A stretch of DNA of 64,000 nucleotides from a virus. The notes beneath the pieces are model-generated. The model made no database searches and was not told the origin of the DNA. It saw only the letters and a program-made list of their open reading frames with translations. Location of the stretch: the IMG/VR virus record IMGVR_UViG_3300027710_000020, positions 1 through 64,000 of that record; one strand, written 5' to 3'. The position numbers and the translations under genes were made by a program. The first letter of the stretch is position 1. Every line of letters starts with the position of its first letter. This document shows positions 17,914 through 25,950 of this stretch, piece by piece.

Positions 17914-18467
17914 TTTACTTTTTATTTGATCCAGAAGATAAAACGGAGAAAAATAATTACATCCAGCATATTGGTGAATGGAGCAATTTGCTCGTAGGGG
18001 CAGTAGATGAAAGCCAGATGCTGTATATGAACCTTCCAAAAATGACGGTGGTAACAAAAGAAGTTGCTCTTGCGTATCAGTTTGTTGGAAAGTATAAAGG
18101 CTATATAAAGCTTAGGCCAAACACCTTACATTTATCACAACTAGAGGGTAAGCCATTTGAGCAGGTAGAGGGTAAGTTTAAGTATACCTTGACTGAAGAA
18201 GATAAACAGAATGCATGCCTTTTCCAAAAAGCTGCAATGATATTCATGCTAGAAAAATACTATTCAAATAAACTTTTGTTATTAAAATCTACACCAGAGT
18301 TTTTAAAGCAGGACGACTATAAATGTGAAAAGTACCACTTAAATAAAAAGAATGAAATCTATCAAAAGATCATCTCTTGCCAAGATTGGGTAGAAGCTGG
18401 TATACTATTAAATAATCATTTTGGCGTTCATTATGATGCGGATACTTTATCAAAAATAGATTTGTAG
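17910..18467 (+). CDS. Unrecognised protein
   Basis: 185 residues with mixed alpha/beta composition, no membrane segment and no recognised motif. Conserved-looking parts are YIQHIGEWSNLL and KYKGYIKLRPNTLHL. It overlaps the upstream coiled-coil gene by 4 nt and is followed 5 nt later by the U32/methyltransferase fusion, so the three probably form one expression unit inserted between the two adhesin cassettes. Confidence 0.5.
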   Translation: MIYFLFDPEDKTEKNNYIQHIGEWSNLLVGAVDESQMLYMNLPKMTVVTKEVALAYQFVGKYKGYIKLRPNTLHLSQLEGKPFEQVEGKFKYTLTEEDKQNACLFQKAAMIFMLEKYYSNKLLLLKSTPEFLKQDDYKCEKYHLNKKNEIYQKIISCQDWVEAGILLNNHFGVHYDADTLSKIDL

Positions 18468-18472
18468 GATAA

Positions 18473-20119
18473 ATGTTTAGCGTACCACTAAACCCCAAGC
18501 TAACTGAAAATCAGTTAAATGAGTTTATTTCTTTTCTAAAAGAATATAAGTCATTTATATATGACTTTTATTTTACCTGTAGGGTATCTCCTTTTGACCA
18601 AGACGCCATGGGTGATGTATTTAACGGCGGAGAAGAAGACCATAATTATCTTATAGGCCTGGCCTTACATATTCAAAACGAGACTGGGGTAACCGCTTCT
18701 GCCGTTTTTAATAATATACAAGTTAGACCCTCTCAACAGAATTTAGATTTGTTTATAGAAAACTTTAGACCCGTATACGATTCGGGTATTAAGTCAGCAA
18801 CAATACCTCACACACACTGGATGGCAACAGGACAAATAAAAAAGGCATTTCCAGATCTATTTGTAAAAAATACCATTCTCAGAAATGTGTCAGAGCCAAG
18901 GGACATAGAGCACCTTGCAAAAGCTGGATTTGATTATATTAATCTTGATAGAGATTTAATGCGTGATCACGAGAAGCTAAAGCGTTTTAAAAAAGCTAAA
19001 TCTCAGTTCGGCGTTAAGATATCCTTGCTTGCCAATGAAGGGTGCTACGGCGGATGCGTAATGATGGATGAGCATTATCAGTTTAATAATACTAGAACAG
19101 ACGGACCTCAATATTTTAATGACCCAATAAGCAGAGTGTCTTGTCCGAAATGGGATCATGAAGATTTTGCCGTATCTTTAAAGACAGCCAATTTCCCACC
19201 ATGGCGTGAAGACTGGCAAGAGTTTATAGACGACCTAGGAATTGATGTTATTAAGATGCACGGAAGAGAGTCGCATGTCCGCCTAAAAGAAACTATGGAT
19301 ATAATCAAAAGATATGCAAACAATGAAGAAATTCTATTTGATAGCTTTAATGATTTTATTGAAGAGACCAATATGGTTGACAAGCCTATTGCCATCTGGC
19401 GTAATAAGATCAAAAATTGTAAATTTGATTGCTGGGATTGTGGTTATTGTGACAAAATAATGGCTGCAAAATATGGCAATCATATTAGTCCAAAGGTCGC
19501 CATTGTTGCACAGCAATTAGTTGATTCTGTAAATAACCCAATTGAAATTAATATACCAGGTTTAACATCGACTAGAGTTCAGTCATTAATAAATGGTTTG
19601 GCTAAGTCTTCTTCTAAATACCTCGAAATTGGTTCTTATCAGGGTGCTACAGCCGCTGCAGCATTGAGTGGCAATAACTTGCAGGCATACTTCGTAGACA
19701 CCTGGCAGGAGGCTCCACAGGCCGTAAGAGAAGGGTGGGAAACACCAGACACCAATTCCTTAGAAGAGTTTAAGAAAAATATTAATCCATACAAAGGTAA
19801 TAATAAAGTATTTATATCTAATTCAGATATGTTTAAGGTTAACCTAAAGCCTATATCGGATATTGATCTTTTCTTTTATGATGGACCTCACGACTTTGAG
19901 TCTACAAAAAATGCAGTAAAGTATTATTCCGCAACTTTTGCCCAACAGTCTATTTTAATATTTGATGACGCAAACTGGACGGATGTTGTAAAAGGTGCCC
20001 ATAAGGGAATACTTGAATCAGGATTAAAAATATTATATAGTAAGAAGATATTAAATTCATTAGAGTCTGATACGGACTGGTGGAACGGCTTATACATAGT
20101 TGTTGTAAGCAAAGAATAG
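18473..20119 (+). CDS. Fusion of U32-peptidase-like (Fe-S) domain and SAM methyltransferase
   Basis: 548 residues. Residues 1-340 resemble the U32 family: a TIM-barrel-like pattern, the NEGCYGGC motif with C191 and C195, H201, C224 and then a cluster C316-x3-C320-x2-C323-x2-C326. U32 members such as TrhP, RlhA and UbiU/UbiV hydroxylate RNA or ubiquinone precursors, and several bind a 4Fe-4S cluster through cysteines. Residues about 380-548 are a class I methyltransferase (YLEIGSYQGATAAA for SAM, then DLFFYDGPHD and ILIFDDANW). The combination suggests a two-step modification of one substrate. What that is cannot be told; RNA, a small molecule or a virion sugar are all open. Confidence 0.7.
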   Translation: MFSVPLNPKLTENQLNEFISFLKEYKSFIYDFYFTCRVSPFDQDAMGDVFNGGEEDHNYLIGLALHIQNETGVTASAVFNNIQVRPSQQNLDLFIENFRPVYDSGIKSATIPHTHWMATGQIKKAFPDLFVKNTILRNVSEPRDIEHLAKAGFDYINLDRDLMRDHEKLKRFKKAKSQFGVKISLLANEGCYGGCVMMDEHYQFNNTRTDGPQYFNDPISRVSCPKWDHEDFAVSLKTANFPPWREDWQEFIDDLGIDVIKMHGRESHVRLKETMDIIKRYANNEEILFDSFNDFIEETNMVDKPIAIWRNKIKNCKFDCWDCGYCDKIMAAKYGNHISPKVAIVAQQLVDSVNNPIEINIPGLTSTRVQSLINGLAKSSSKYLEIGSYQGATAAAALSGNNLQAYFVDTWQEAPQAVREGWETPDTNSLEEFKKNINPYKGNNKVFISNSDMFKVNLKPISDIDLFFYDGPHDFESTKNAVKYYSATFAQQSILIFDDANWTDVVKGAHKGILESGLKILYSKKILNSLESDTDWWNGLYIVVVSKE

Positions 20120-20294
20120 ATTTTGTATCATATACGGATTCGAGCATATAAAAGACCGTATTTTGCTACAAAGGCACACGTGCCTATTATATTTGTACGT
20201 CTTAATGACACGAATTAAGACCTCAAAGATGCTAGCGCTTGTGTTTATATAGGTATCTAAATTAGATTTCTATAAATGCTGAAAGGTTATAAAG
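20120..20294 (+). other. 175-nt gene-free leader with four inverted repeats
   Basis: The region has no open frame of note. It contains ATACGG/CCGTAT (20132-20137 with 20156-20161), AGGCAC/GTGCCT (20072 offset: 20172-20177 with 20180-20185), an 8-bp stem GTCTTAAT/ATTAAGAC with a 7-nt loop (20199-20206 with 20214-20221), and ATCTAA/TTAGAT (20255-20260 with 20262-20267). The third stem has no T-run. It stands just before the permease gene and could be a structured 5' leader, operator cluster or small RNA. It is not a recognisable tRNA or known riboswitch class. Confidence 0.45.
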
Positions 20295-21245
20295 ATGGAA
20301 ATTACACCCTCTTTGTTTTTAAATAATCAGCAGTTCTTAATACTGCTAGCGTCAGTAATGGCATTGTCCTTTGCTGCAAAGAAAACCCAGGTATTCCTGC
20401 CATTTTACAGCTGGATTGCCAAAAATGTTAAATCTAAAAGAGCAGTAGTTGCTCTTATTTCTCTGTTCTCTGGCGTACTGCCGATTTCAGGTCGTGTCGC
20501 TGTTTCGGCTGGTGCACTAGATACAATTGCCCCAGAAGATCAAAAGAAGCGTAAAAATTACGGAATCATTGATTACCTTTCTACGCATCATTTCTACTTT
20601 TGGTCACCACTAGAAGCAACAGTTCTTCTCCCAATGGCAGCACTAAGTATTAGTTACTGGGAGTTGATGAGCAGACTTTGGCCACTTATTGCTACAACAT
20701 TAATAGTAATCCTTTTCTATATATTTAAGATTTTAAAGGAAGATGATATTGAAATTAATATCCCAGACAAGCCTTTAAAGAAAAGCGATAAGCAGCCATG
20801 GCAACTTGAGGCAGATGCAAAGCGTGATCGAAAGCAACTGCTTGATTATGCAAGAGTAATTCTATTTACTGGAATTGTTATTATCCTGAGCAATATTGTA
20901 AAGGCTAATTTTGATACAATAAATGCATGGGTAGAAAGTGCCCATAAAAATAATCTATTGATCCTAGTTGCCTTTGCTGGATTCTTGGCAAGTTTTGCCT
21001 TGGGAAGTTCTAGCAAGTTTGCTGGATTTGTCGTCCTCTCAGTAGGAGTATTTGGCATAGAAACTTTGCCGCTATTCTTTGCAGTCGACTACGCAGGATA
21101 TATGTTGTCTCCAGCACACAAGTGTTTAGTTGTAGGTAAGAGCTACTTTAGAACCCCTCTCAAAGATTACTATAAGGCAATTTTTGCTTTGGTGATCCCA
21201 GTGGTCTTAATGGGCATAACCTTATACTATGGAGGAATTCTCTAA
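20295..21245 (+). CDS. DUF401-like integral membrane permease
   Basis: 316 residues with about eight hydrophobic segments, near residues 12-28, 50-72, 102-120, 128-145, 184-203, 220-237, 242-272 and 293-314, and a charged cytoplasmic loop at 146-183. SGVLPISGR (59-67) and AGYMLSPAHKCLVVGKSYF (267-285) correspond to the LLPMPGG and GFaGYLLSPvHLCL..YF motifs of DUF401 proteins, predicted permeases related to the ion-transporter superfamily. At 316 residues it is shorter than usual (about 400). It is unusual cargo for a phage and could act as a metabolic gene during infection. AAAGG lies upstream of the start. Confidence 0.6.
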   Translation: MEITPSLFLNNQQFLILLASVMALSFAAKKTQVFLPFYSWIAKNVKSKRAVVALISLFSGVLPISGRVAVSAGALDTIAPEDQKKRKNYGIIDYLSTHHFYFWSPLEATVLLPMAALSISYWELMSRLWPLIATTLIVILFYIFKILKEDDIEINIPDKPLKKSDKQPWQLEADAKRDRKQLLDYARVILFTGIVIILSNIVKANFDTINAWVESAHKNNLLILVAFAGFLASFALGSSSKFAGFVVLSVGVFGIETLPLFFAVDYAGYMLSPAHKCLVVGKSYFRTPLKDYYKAIFALVIPVVLMGITLYYGGIL

Positions 21246-21256
21246 AATAATTGCTG

Positions 21257-21289
21257 TACCCCACTGGCCTAAAGAAGGCTGGTGGGGTA
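21257..21289 (+). terminator. Strong hairpin after the permease gene, with overlapping -10 box
   Basis: TACCCCAC (21257-21264) pairs with GTGGGGTA (21282-21289). Six further pairs including two wobbles give a 14-bp stem with loop AAAGA. No T-run follows; instead TATAAT (21288-21293) overlaps the end of the 3' arm. It may terminate, protect or regulate a new transcript. Confidence 0.4.
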
Positions 21290-21340
21290 TAATTAAGAGT
21301 GTTATAGGCAAGGCGGGGTACTAAACAATAAAAACAGTTA

Positions 21341-21349
21341 TGCTATAAT
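21341..21349 (+). promoter_or_regulatory. Extended -10 promoter for adhesin cassette B
   Basis: TGC precedes TATAAT (21344-21349). ATAGGAG and the start at 21369 follow. The -35 region has no TTGACA-like box, consistent with an extended -10 type. Confidence 0.5.
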
Positions 21350-21368
21350 TCATACATAGGAGAACAAA

Positions 21369-21701
21369 ATGCCAGATTATTCAAGTTTATCATCACAAGT
21401 TGATCTTTTTAAGACAAAGGTAACAGCCCTGTCGAGTTCAACTCTAAATTCTCAGGACCTAGTCTTTCTAGCAAAGGCTCTAGAGTCAATGGGCAACCTC
21501 CTAGGAGTAAATGATATTGTTTCTGCTACATCATCGAAGGTGACAGAAATTCAAACAGCTTCTTCTGGAGCTGTTGCAACAGTTAACACAGCAGGGTCTA
21601 CACAGATCGTTGCAGTTAATTCGGCTGGAGCAGCAAACGTTGCTACCATCCAATCTTCGATAGATAACTACACAATTTATACAAACATGGGAGTAATTTA
21701 A
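21369..21701 (+). CDS. Short fibre anchor protein, MPDY module (cassette B)
   Basis: The 110 residues start MPDYSSLSSQVDLFKTKV, a close match to the N-terminal module of the protein at 14715-15380. The rest is a helical, Ala/Ser/Val-rich repeat (VNTAGSTQIVAVNSAG) without the C-terminal beta domain of its relative. It thus looks like the anchor alone, with the distal domains now encoded as separate downstream genes. Its own extended -10 promoter precedes it. Confidence 0.65.
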   Translation: MPDYSSLSSQVDLFKTKVTALSSSTLNSQDLVFLAKALESMGNLLGVNDIVSATSSKVTEIQTASSGAVATVNTAGSTQIVAVNSAGAANVATIQSSIDNYTIYTNMGVI

Positions 21702-21702
21702 T

Positions 21703-22020
21703 ATGGCAACAGTAAGCTTACCAAGCAGATTTTATGCAGATACACTACCTGCATCAGAAACATCAGTATACACAACACCAGCAGCACAGATCGATGTTAT
21801 TACATCTATCACATTTGATAACCTAACAGATGCTACTAGAACAGTGACAATGAGAATGGCAGGAAAGTTCTTTGTAAAGACCCTAGATGTTCCGCCTCGT
21901 GCTATTATTGTTCTTGATGTTAAGCAAGTTCTTAACACAGCAGAAAATATTCAGATCAGTGCAAGTGCTGCAGACTCCGTCTCAGTCTTCATCTCTGGCG
22001 TAAAAATTACACAAGTATAA
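21703..22020 (+). CDS. Small beta-sandwich virion protein (cassette B)
   Basis: 105 residues, all-beta in composition, with strands ITSITFDNLTDATRTVTMRM and PRAIIVLDVKQ and an end SVFISGVKI. The closing strand resembles that of the 108-residue protein at 27121-27447 (MVSGVEI), so the two are probably relatives, like decoration or fibre-tip subunits. It begins one base after the previous stop and belongs to the same operon. Confidence 0.6.
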   Translation: MATVSLPSRFYADTLPASETSVYTTPAAQIDVITSITFDNLTDATRTVTMRMAGKFFVKTLDVPPRAIIVLDVKQVLNTAENIQISASAADSVSVFISGVKITQV

Positions 22021-22026
22021 TATAAT
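22016..22026 (+). promoter_or_regulatory. Tandem -10 boxes upstream of the first paralogous adhesin
   Basis: Two overlapping TATAAT boxes (22016-22021 and 22021-22026) cover the end of the preceding gene. GGGAG and the ATG at 22043 follow. No convincing -35 box. Confidence 0.35.
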
Positions 22027-22042
22027 TTAAGGGAGAAATACA

Positions 22043-23605
22043 ATGGCAGTTAATACGACTACAAATCAGGTCTACATTCCTGGATTCGAAACAAACATCT
22101 CAGCTGTTGTTCAGCCAATTGCTTATACGACATCTGCTGCTGTATCAACATTGCAAAGTGCAATTCCAGGACAATTTTCAAGCCTAATTGGAAAAGTTGC
22201 AAATGCTGCTACATCAAGAACCAATACAGAGGTTTCTCCTTATCCAATGTTCGCTATCTGGTCAAATCAAAATAATGATACTAAAGCTGGATATTCAATT
22301 ATAAATTCTGATTTTCAAGTTGTTGCAACAAGCAGACTAAATAACCGTCAAGGTGGATGGACAGACGCAGCTCTATCAGATCTAAGTAACTGGTATGAAG
22401 ATTACAGAGGCTGGACATATACAAACGGAAATATCGGTCAGGGTGGTAACACAACTTATTCAGGCGCTGGAACAAATATGAATGGCCACGAAGGAAACCA
22501 CCTCTACTCTTTCCAAACATTTGGAAATTACGGAAATACTAATTTTAATAGAGCAGGAGACTGGGGCCAGTTCACAAAACGATCTGGAACTATTATTGGT
22601 GTTCGTGGTGTTCGTCCAAGAATGAATCACTATTCGACAGACTCAACATTTCAAGTTAGAATGAGAGGATCTGTTTACGGTTTCGTAGATCAGGTAAATC
22701 TAAACTCAGCTACTTACGCAACTTGGGCGGGACGCACAAATCGTGGAATGTCTTCTTACAACGACAGAACTAAAACACTTGCAGTTGCTGAATCAAATAC
22801 AGCAAATCAAATTCGCTTGCACGTATGGAAGAACACAAACCCATCATATGATTTAAATGCTAGCAATTACGAATCTGGAGACCTTCATTTATTCTTGTCA
22901 GAAGCAAAAACAGCGGGTCCTTCAGGAACAACAGCAAGTTATGCATTTTATGATTTTACATGGACATCAGCAGGCTCAGCAAATCCAGAGGCAGCTTATG
23001 TGATGAGATTAATTATGGGAGACAACGGAACAGTTGGCTTCTCAAGATTTTCTCCAGAAGGCAATGCTCAGCAATACGGATGGTTTATTCCATCTAATCC
23101 AGGTACACCAGGAAACAGTGGAACTGGAGCATTTACCGATAGCGGAGCGAACCTAGGAAATACAACATCTTATGGAATTAACCAAGGAGATACTTATGGA
23201 ATTAGAACAAATATTTCATGGGACAATAACTGGGTAATTTCATACGCACCATATCACTACTACCACAATGGAATTAACCTTCACTGTGTGTATACTCAAG
23301 ATCCAACAAAATACTACACATGGAGAAATACAGACGGATCAGCGGGAACATCACCAGTTCCATTTGGAGAAAGCTCGTTTATAATGTGCTACTCCGTACA
23401 AAATGCAGATGGGCCAGGGCCACACCTATATTACGCAAACCCACAAGCAGCTTTTGAAAATGGATATAGAAATGATGGAACAACCATTGCTAATGGTGGA
23501 GACCTGCAGCCCTGGAACGTAACATTCTATTCTACTTTTGATACAATGTCTCACACAACAATGTACCCACATATTTCAGTAGTACCACACTGGACAACGG
23601 TCTAA
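22043..23605 (+). CDS. Adhesin paralogue 1 (cassette B)
   Basis: 520 residues. The N-terminus (YIPGFETNISAVVQPIAYTTSAAVS) is a helical anchor shared with the next gene (IVPGLESAIAAIITPIANANNTAIS). From about residue 70 on, the two remain clearly paralogous: SPYPMFAIWSN and SPLPTFAIWTN; RTNRGMSSYNDRTK in both; QDPTKYYTWRNTDGSAGT and QDPTKLFYFRNTDGSNGT. Aromatic- and Gly-rich strands point to a surface-exposed, probably trimeric host-binding protein. Exact ligand unknown. GGGAG precedes the start. Confidence 0.7.
   Translation: MAVNTTTNQVYIPGFETNISAVVQPIAYTTSAAVSTLQSAIPGQFSSLIGKVANAATSRTNTEVSPYPMFAIWSNQNNDTKAGYSIINSDFQVVATSRLNNRQGGWTDAALSDLSNWYEDYRGWTYTNGNIGQGGNTTYSGAGTNMNGHEGNHLYSFQTFGNYGNTNFNRAGDWGQFTKRSGTIIGVRGVRPRMNHYSTDSTFQVRMRGSVYGFVDQVNLNSATYATWAGRTNRGMSSYNDRTKTLAVAESNTANQIRLHVWKNTNPSYDLNASNYESGDLHLFLSEAKTAGPSGTTASYAFYDFTWTSAGSANPEAAYVMRLIMGDNGTVGFSRFSPEGNAQQYGWFIPSNPGTPGNSGTGAFTDSGANLGNTTSYGINQGDTYGIRTNISWDNNWVISYAPYHYYHNGINLHCVYTQDPTKYYTWRNTDGSAGTSPVPFGESSFIMCYSVQNADGPGPHLYYANPQAAFENGYRNDGTTIANGGDLQPWNVTFYSTFDTMSHTTMYPHISVVPHWTTV
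22701..22752 (+). repeat. 52-bp segment identical to 24276-24327 (copy 1)
   Basis: Within two otherwise diverged paralogous genes, 52 consecutive bases are identical, including third codon positions. They encode LNSATYATWAGRTNRGMS. The flanks differ at once on both sides. Confidence 0.9.
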
Positions 23606-23614
23606 GGAGAAAAA

Positions 23615-25192
23615 ATGCCAAATAATACAGAAACAACCACTTCACAAATAATTGTTCCAGGTCTTGAATCTGCAATTGCAGCAATCATTACTCCAATTGC
23701 AAATGCAAATAATACAGCAATTTCAGCAACGTCAACAACAATTTCTCAACAGCTATCAATAGTTGGAAATAAAGAGGCTTCTCCTGTAATATCAAGAAAT
23801 AATACAGAAATTTCTCCTCTACCAACATTTGCTATCTGGACTAACGATAACAACGATAAAGCTGGATTCAATATAATTAATTCAGATTTTCAATCTATTG
23901 GAACAAATGCAATGCCAGGCTGGTTAGCAGGATATCAGTCTCCAGAACTTTCTTCAATGCCAAACTGGTATGAAAGCTTTAGATCATACACATACACTCA
24001 AGGAAATTACGGTCAATCAACAGTAACTACATATTTCGGCGGATCGACTGTATGGGGTTCTGCCGATGGACACATGCTATACCGCCCTAATTTACATGGT
24101 GGTTTTGCTGGAAACTGGATGAATAGAGCAGACGATACTAATCAATATTTAATTAGATGCGGAACTATTATAGGAGCTTACGGTGTAAGACAACGTGTAA
24201 GCCATTACTCTAATGATGCAGAATTTAACATTAGACCTAGAGGTGCAGCATACGGATATTTTGACAGAGTTTCTTTAAACTCAGCTACTTACGCAACTTG
24301 GGCGGGACGCACAAATCGTGGAATGTCATCTTACAATGATAGAACCAAAATGCTTGCTGTTGTAGAATCTACAACTGCTAATGCAATAAGACTTCACGTA
24401 TGGAGAAATACAAGCTATAGCCTAAATGATTTTAGCCACAAGCCAGGGACACTTCATAAGTTCCTGTCAGAAGCAAAAGCAGCAGGGCCACAAACAGGAA
24501 ACCACTTAGCAACAGCAAAAAATTATGCATTCTATGACTTCACATGGGCGCAAGCTGGCTCAACAAGAGCAGAGCCTTCATATCACATGAAGATTGTAAT
24601 GGGAGACAACGGTGTTGTAGGATTTGGAAGATTTAATCATGACGGTTATGCACAGAGATACGGATATTGGAACATGTCATCTCAAGGAACCGCTGGTAAC
24701 TCAGGAATCGGTGCATTTACAGATACTGAAATCAACTTAGCAAACACAACGTCTTATGGAATTGATCAATCAGAAACTTGGTATGGACAAAAGCACCATA
24801 ATACATGGGATAATCAGTGGGTTGCAATTTATTCACCATATCACTTTTATGGAAATGGAATTAACTGTCATATTGTAAATACTCAGGATCCAACAAAGCT
24901 ATTCTATTTTAGAAATACAGATGGCTCTAATGGAACTGCAATTGTTCCGTTCAAGGAAGACAAGTTTATTTCAATATATACTGCTCAAAACGGAGATACT
25001 CCTGGGCCACATCTGTATCTTGTAGATCCAGGATCAGCTAATAAAAATTTGAGAAGAACAGATGGATCAACTCTATCATTTGGTGGAGATTTACAGCCGT
25101 ATAACATAGTACACCATTATCAATTTGATACACACTCAAACACTACCCAATATCCGCATATCGTAAGTATGCCTCATTGGTCAAACCCGTAA
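23615..25192 (+). CDS. Adhesin paralogue 2 (cassette B)
   Basis: 525 residues, tandem paralogue of the preceding gene. Collinear blocks run to the C-terminus, including PHIVSMPHW against PHISVVPHW. Differences are concentrated in loops between residues 105 and 160 and around 265-300, the sort of places that would form a ligand surface. GGAG lies close to the start, and the gap to the preceding gene is only 9 nt. Presumably both proteins occupy the same attachment site, either as alternative or as mixed oligomers. Confidence 0.7.
   Translation: MPNNTETTTSQIIVPGLESAIAAIITPIANANNTAISATSTTISQQLSIVGNKEASPVISRNNTEISPLPTFAIWTNDNNDKAGFNIINSDFQSIGTNAMPGWLAGYQSPELSSMPNWYESFRSYTYTQGNYGQSTVTTYFGGSTVWGSADGHMLYRPNLHGGFAGNWMNRADDTNQYLIRCGTIIGAYGVRQRVSHYSNDAEFNIRPRGAAYGYFDRVSLNSATYATWAGRTNRGMSSYNDRTKMLAVVESTTANAIRLHVWRNTSYSLNDFSHKPGTLHKFLSEAKAAGPQTGNHLATAKNYAFYDFTWAQAGSTRAEPSYHMKIVMGDNGVVGFGRFNHDGYAQRYGYWNMSSQGTAGNSGIGAFTDTEINLANTTSYGIDQSETWYGQKHHNTWDNQWVAIYSPYHFYGNGINCHIVNTQDPTKLFYFRNTDGSNGTAIVPFKEDKFISIYTAQNGDTPGPHLYLVDPGSANKNLRRTDGSTLSFGGDLQPYNIVHHYQFDTHSNTTQYPHIVSMPHWSNP
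24276..24327 (+). repeat. 52-bp segment identical to 22701-22752 (copy 2)
   Basis: Second copy of the exact repeat, in the same frame and the same structural position of the second paralogue. It suggests recent gene conversion or use as a recombination site for swapping downstream halves. Confidence 0.9.
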
Positions 25193-25209
25193 GGAAAAGG
25201 AGAAATAAA

Positions 25210-25491
25210 ATGAAACTAAAGTTCTGTGGACCACAACATGTACCCGCAATCGACGTAGATGGAGAGCATGAAGTTGTTGAATCACAACTGCTTCATAGAT
25301 TCACCCTAGTTGACGGAGTAGCTGTAGATAAGTATCCAGGAAAAACAGATCGTGAGATCATGGCAATTGAGCATGCAGAGGCTGTTGCTTCAGTAACAGC
25401 AGCACAAGAAGCATGGGATGAAGATGATTCTGAAACTAAAGGGCCAAGACCACAATCTTTGCCAGAGTTGCATCTTCCAGAGGAGGAATAA
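25210..25491 (+). CDS. Small acidic virion-associated protein
   Basis: 93 residues from ATG 25210, preceded by AAGGAGAAATAAA; an earlier in-frame ATG at 25177 lies inside the previous gene and is less likely. The sequence KFCGPQHVPAIDVDGEHEV leads to a helix and an acidic, proline-bearing C-terminus. No family recognised. The location among fibre genes suggests a linker or assembly helper. Confidence 0.5.
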   Translation: MKLKFCGPQHVPAIDVDGEHEVVESQLLHRFTLVDGVAVDKYPGKTDREIMAIEHAEAVASVTAAQEAWDEDDSETKGPRPQSLPELHLPEEE

Positions 25492-25493
25492 GA

Positions 25494-25940
25494 ATGCCAA
25501 TAACAAGCGTACCTCAACAGGTAACCCCAGGTCTTTGGACATACACATACCTTCAAGCACCTCTTAACGGACAAGCACGTCCATATCTTAATGTGCCATC
25601 AGCACAGCTAGATCTTGGAACAATTGCCGCTTCAGGAGTTGCAACATGCAACGTAGCACTTGCTAACGTATTTAAGATGGTTGCAGGCGGAAACTGCACA
25701 GTAGCATTTAGCAATATTCCAGCAACAGGAACAGAGCCAAAAGCACAATTCTGGCAGCTAGAAATTAAGGGTGGCGGTACCTTTACAGTTACATGGCCAG
25801 CATCAATTAAGTGGGATGGTGGAGGAGCTTCTAACGTAGCACCACTTCTATCTACAAATACAACCGTTCTTAACTTTATGACAAGAGACGGTGGCACAAC
25901 AATATTCGGTGCATACGCATTCGCTGATTTAAACGTTTAA
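25494..25940 (+). CDS. Beta-structured fibre protein (cassette B)
   Basis: 148 residues. The core (AQLDLGTIAASGVATCNVA, then GGGTFTVTWPASIKWDGG and VLNFMTRDGGTTIFG) parallels the 121-residue protein at 15380-15745, and in both cases the gene stands directly before a Phage_tail_APC-like chaperone. It is probably a fibre tip or knob subunit. AGGAGGAAT precedes the start. Confidence 0.65.
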   Translation: MPITSVPQQVTPGLWTYTYLQAPLNGQARPYLNVPSAQLDLGTIAASGVATCNVALANVFKMVAGGNCTVAFSNIPATGTEPKAQFWQLEIKGGGTFTVTWPASIKWDGGGASNVAPLLSTNTTVLNFMTRDGGTTIFGAYAFADLNV

Positions 25941-25950
25941 AGGAGATAAT

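Noticed and set aside
20126-20200. GGATTCGA considered as a tRNA T-loop
   Set aside because: No cloverleaf on either strand: acceptor and anticodon stems cannot be made around it.
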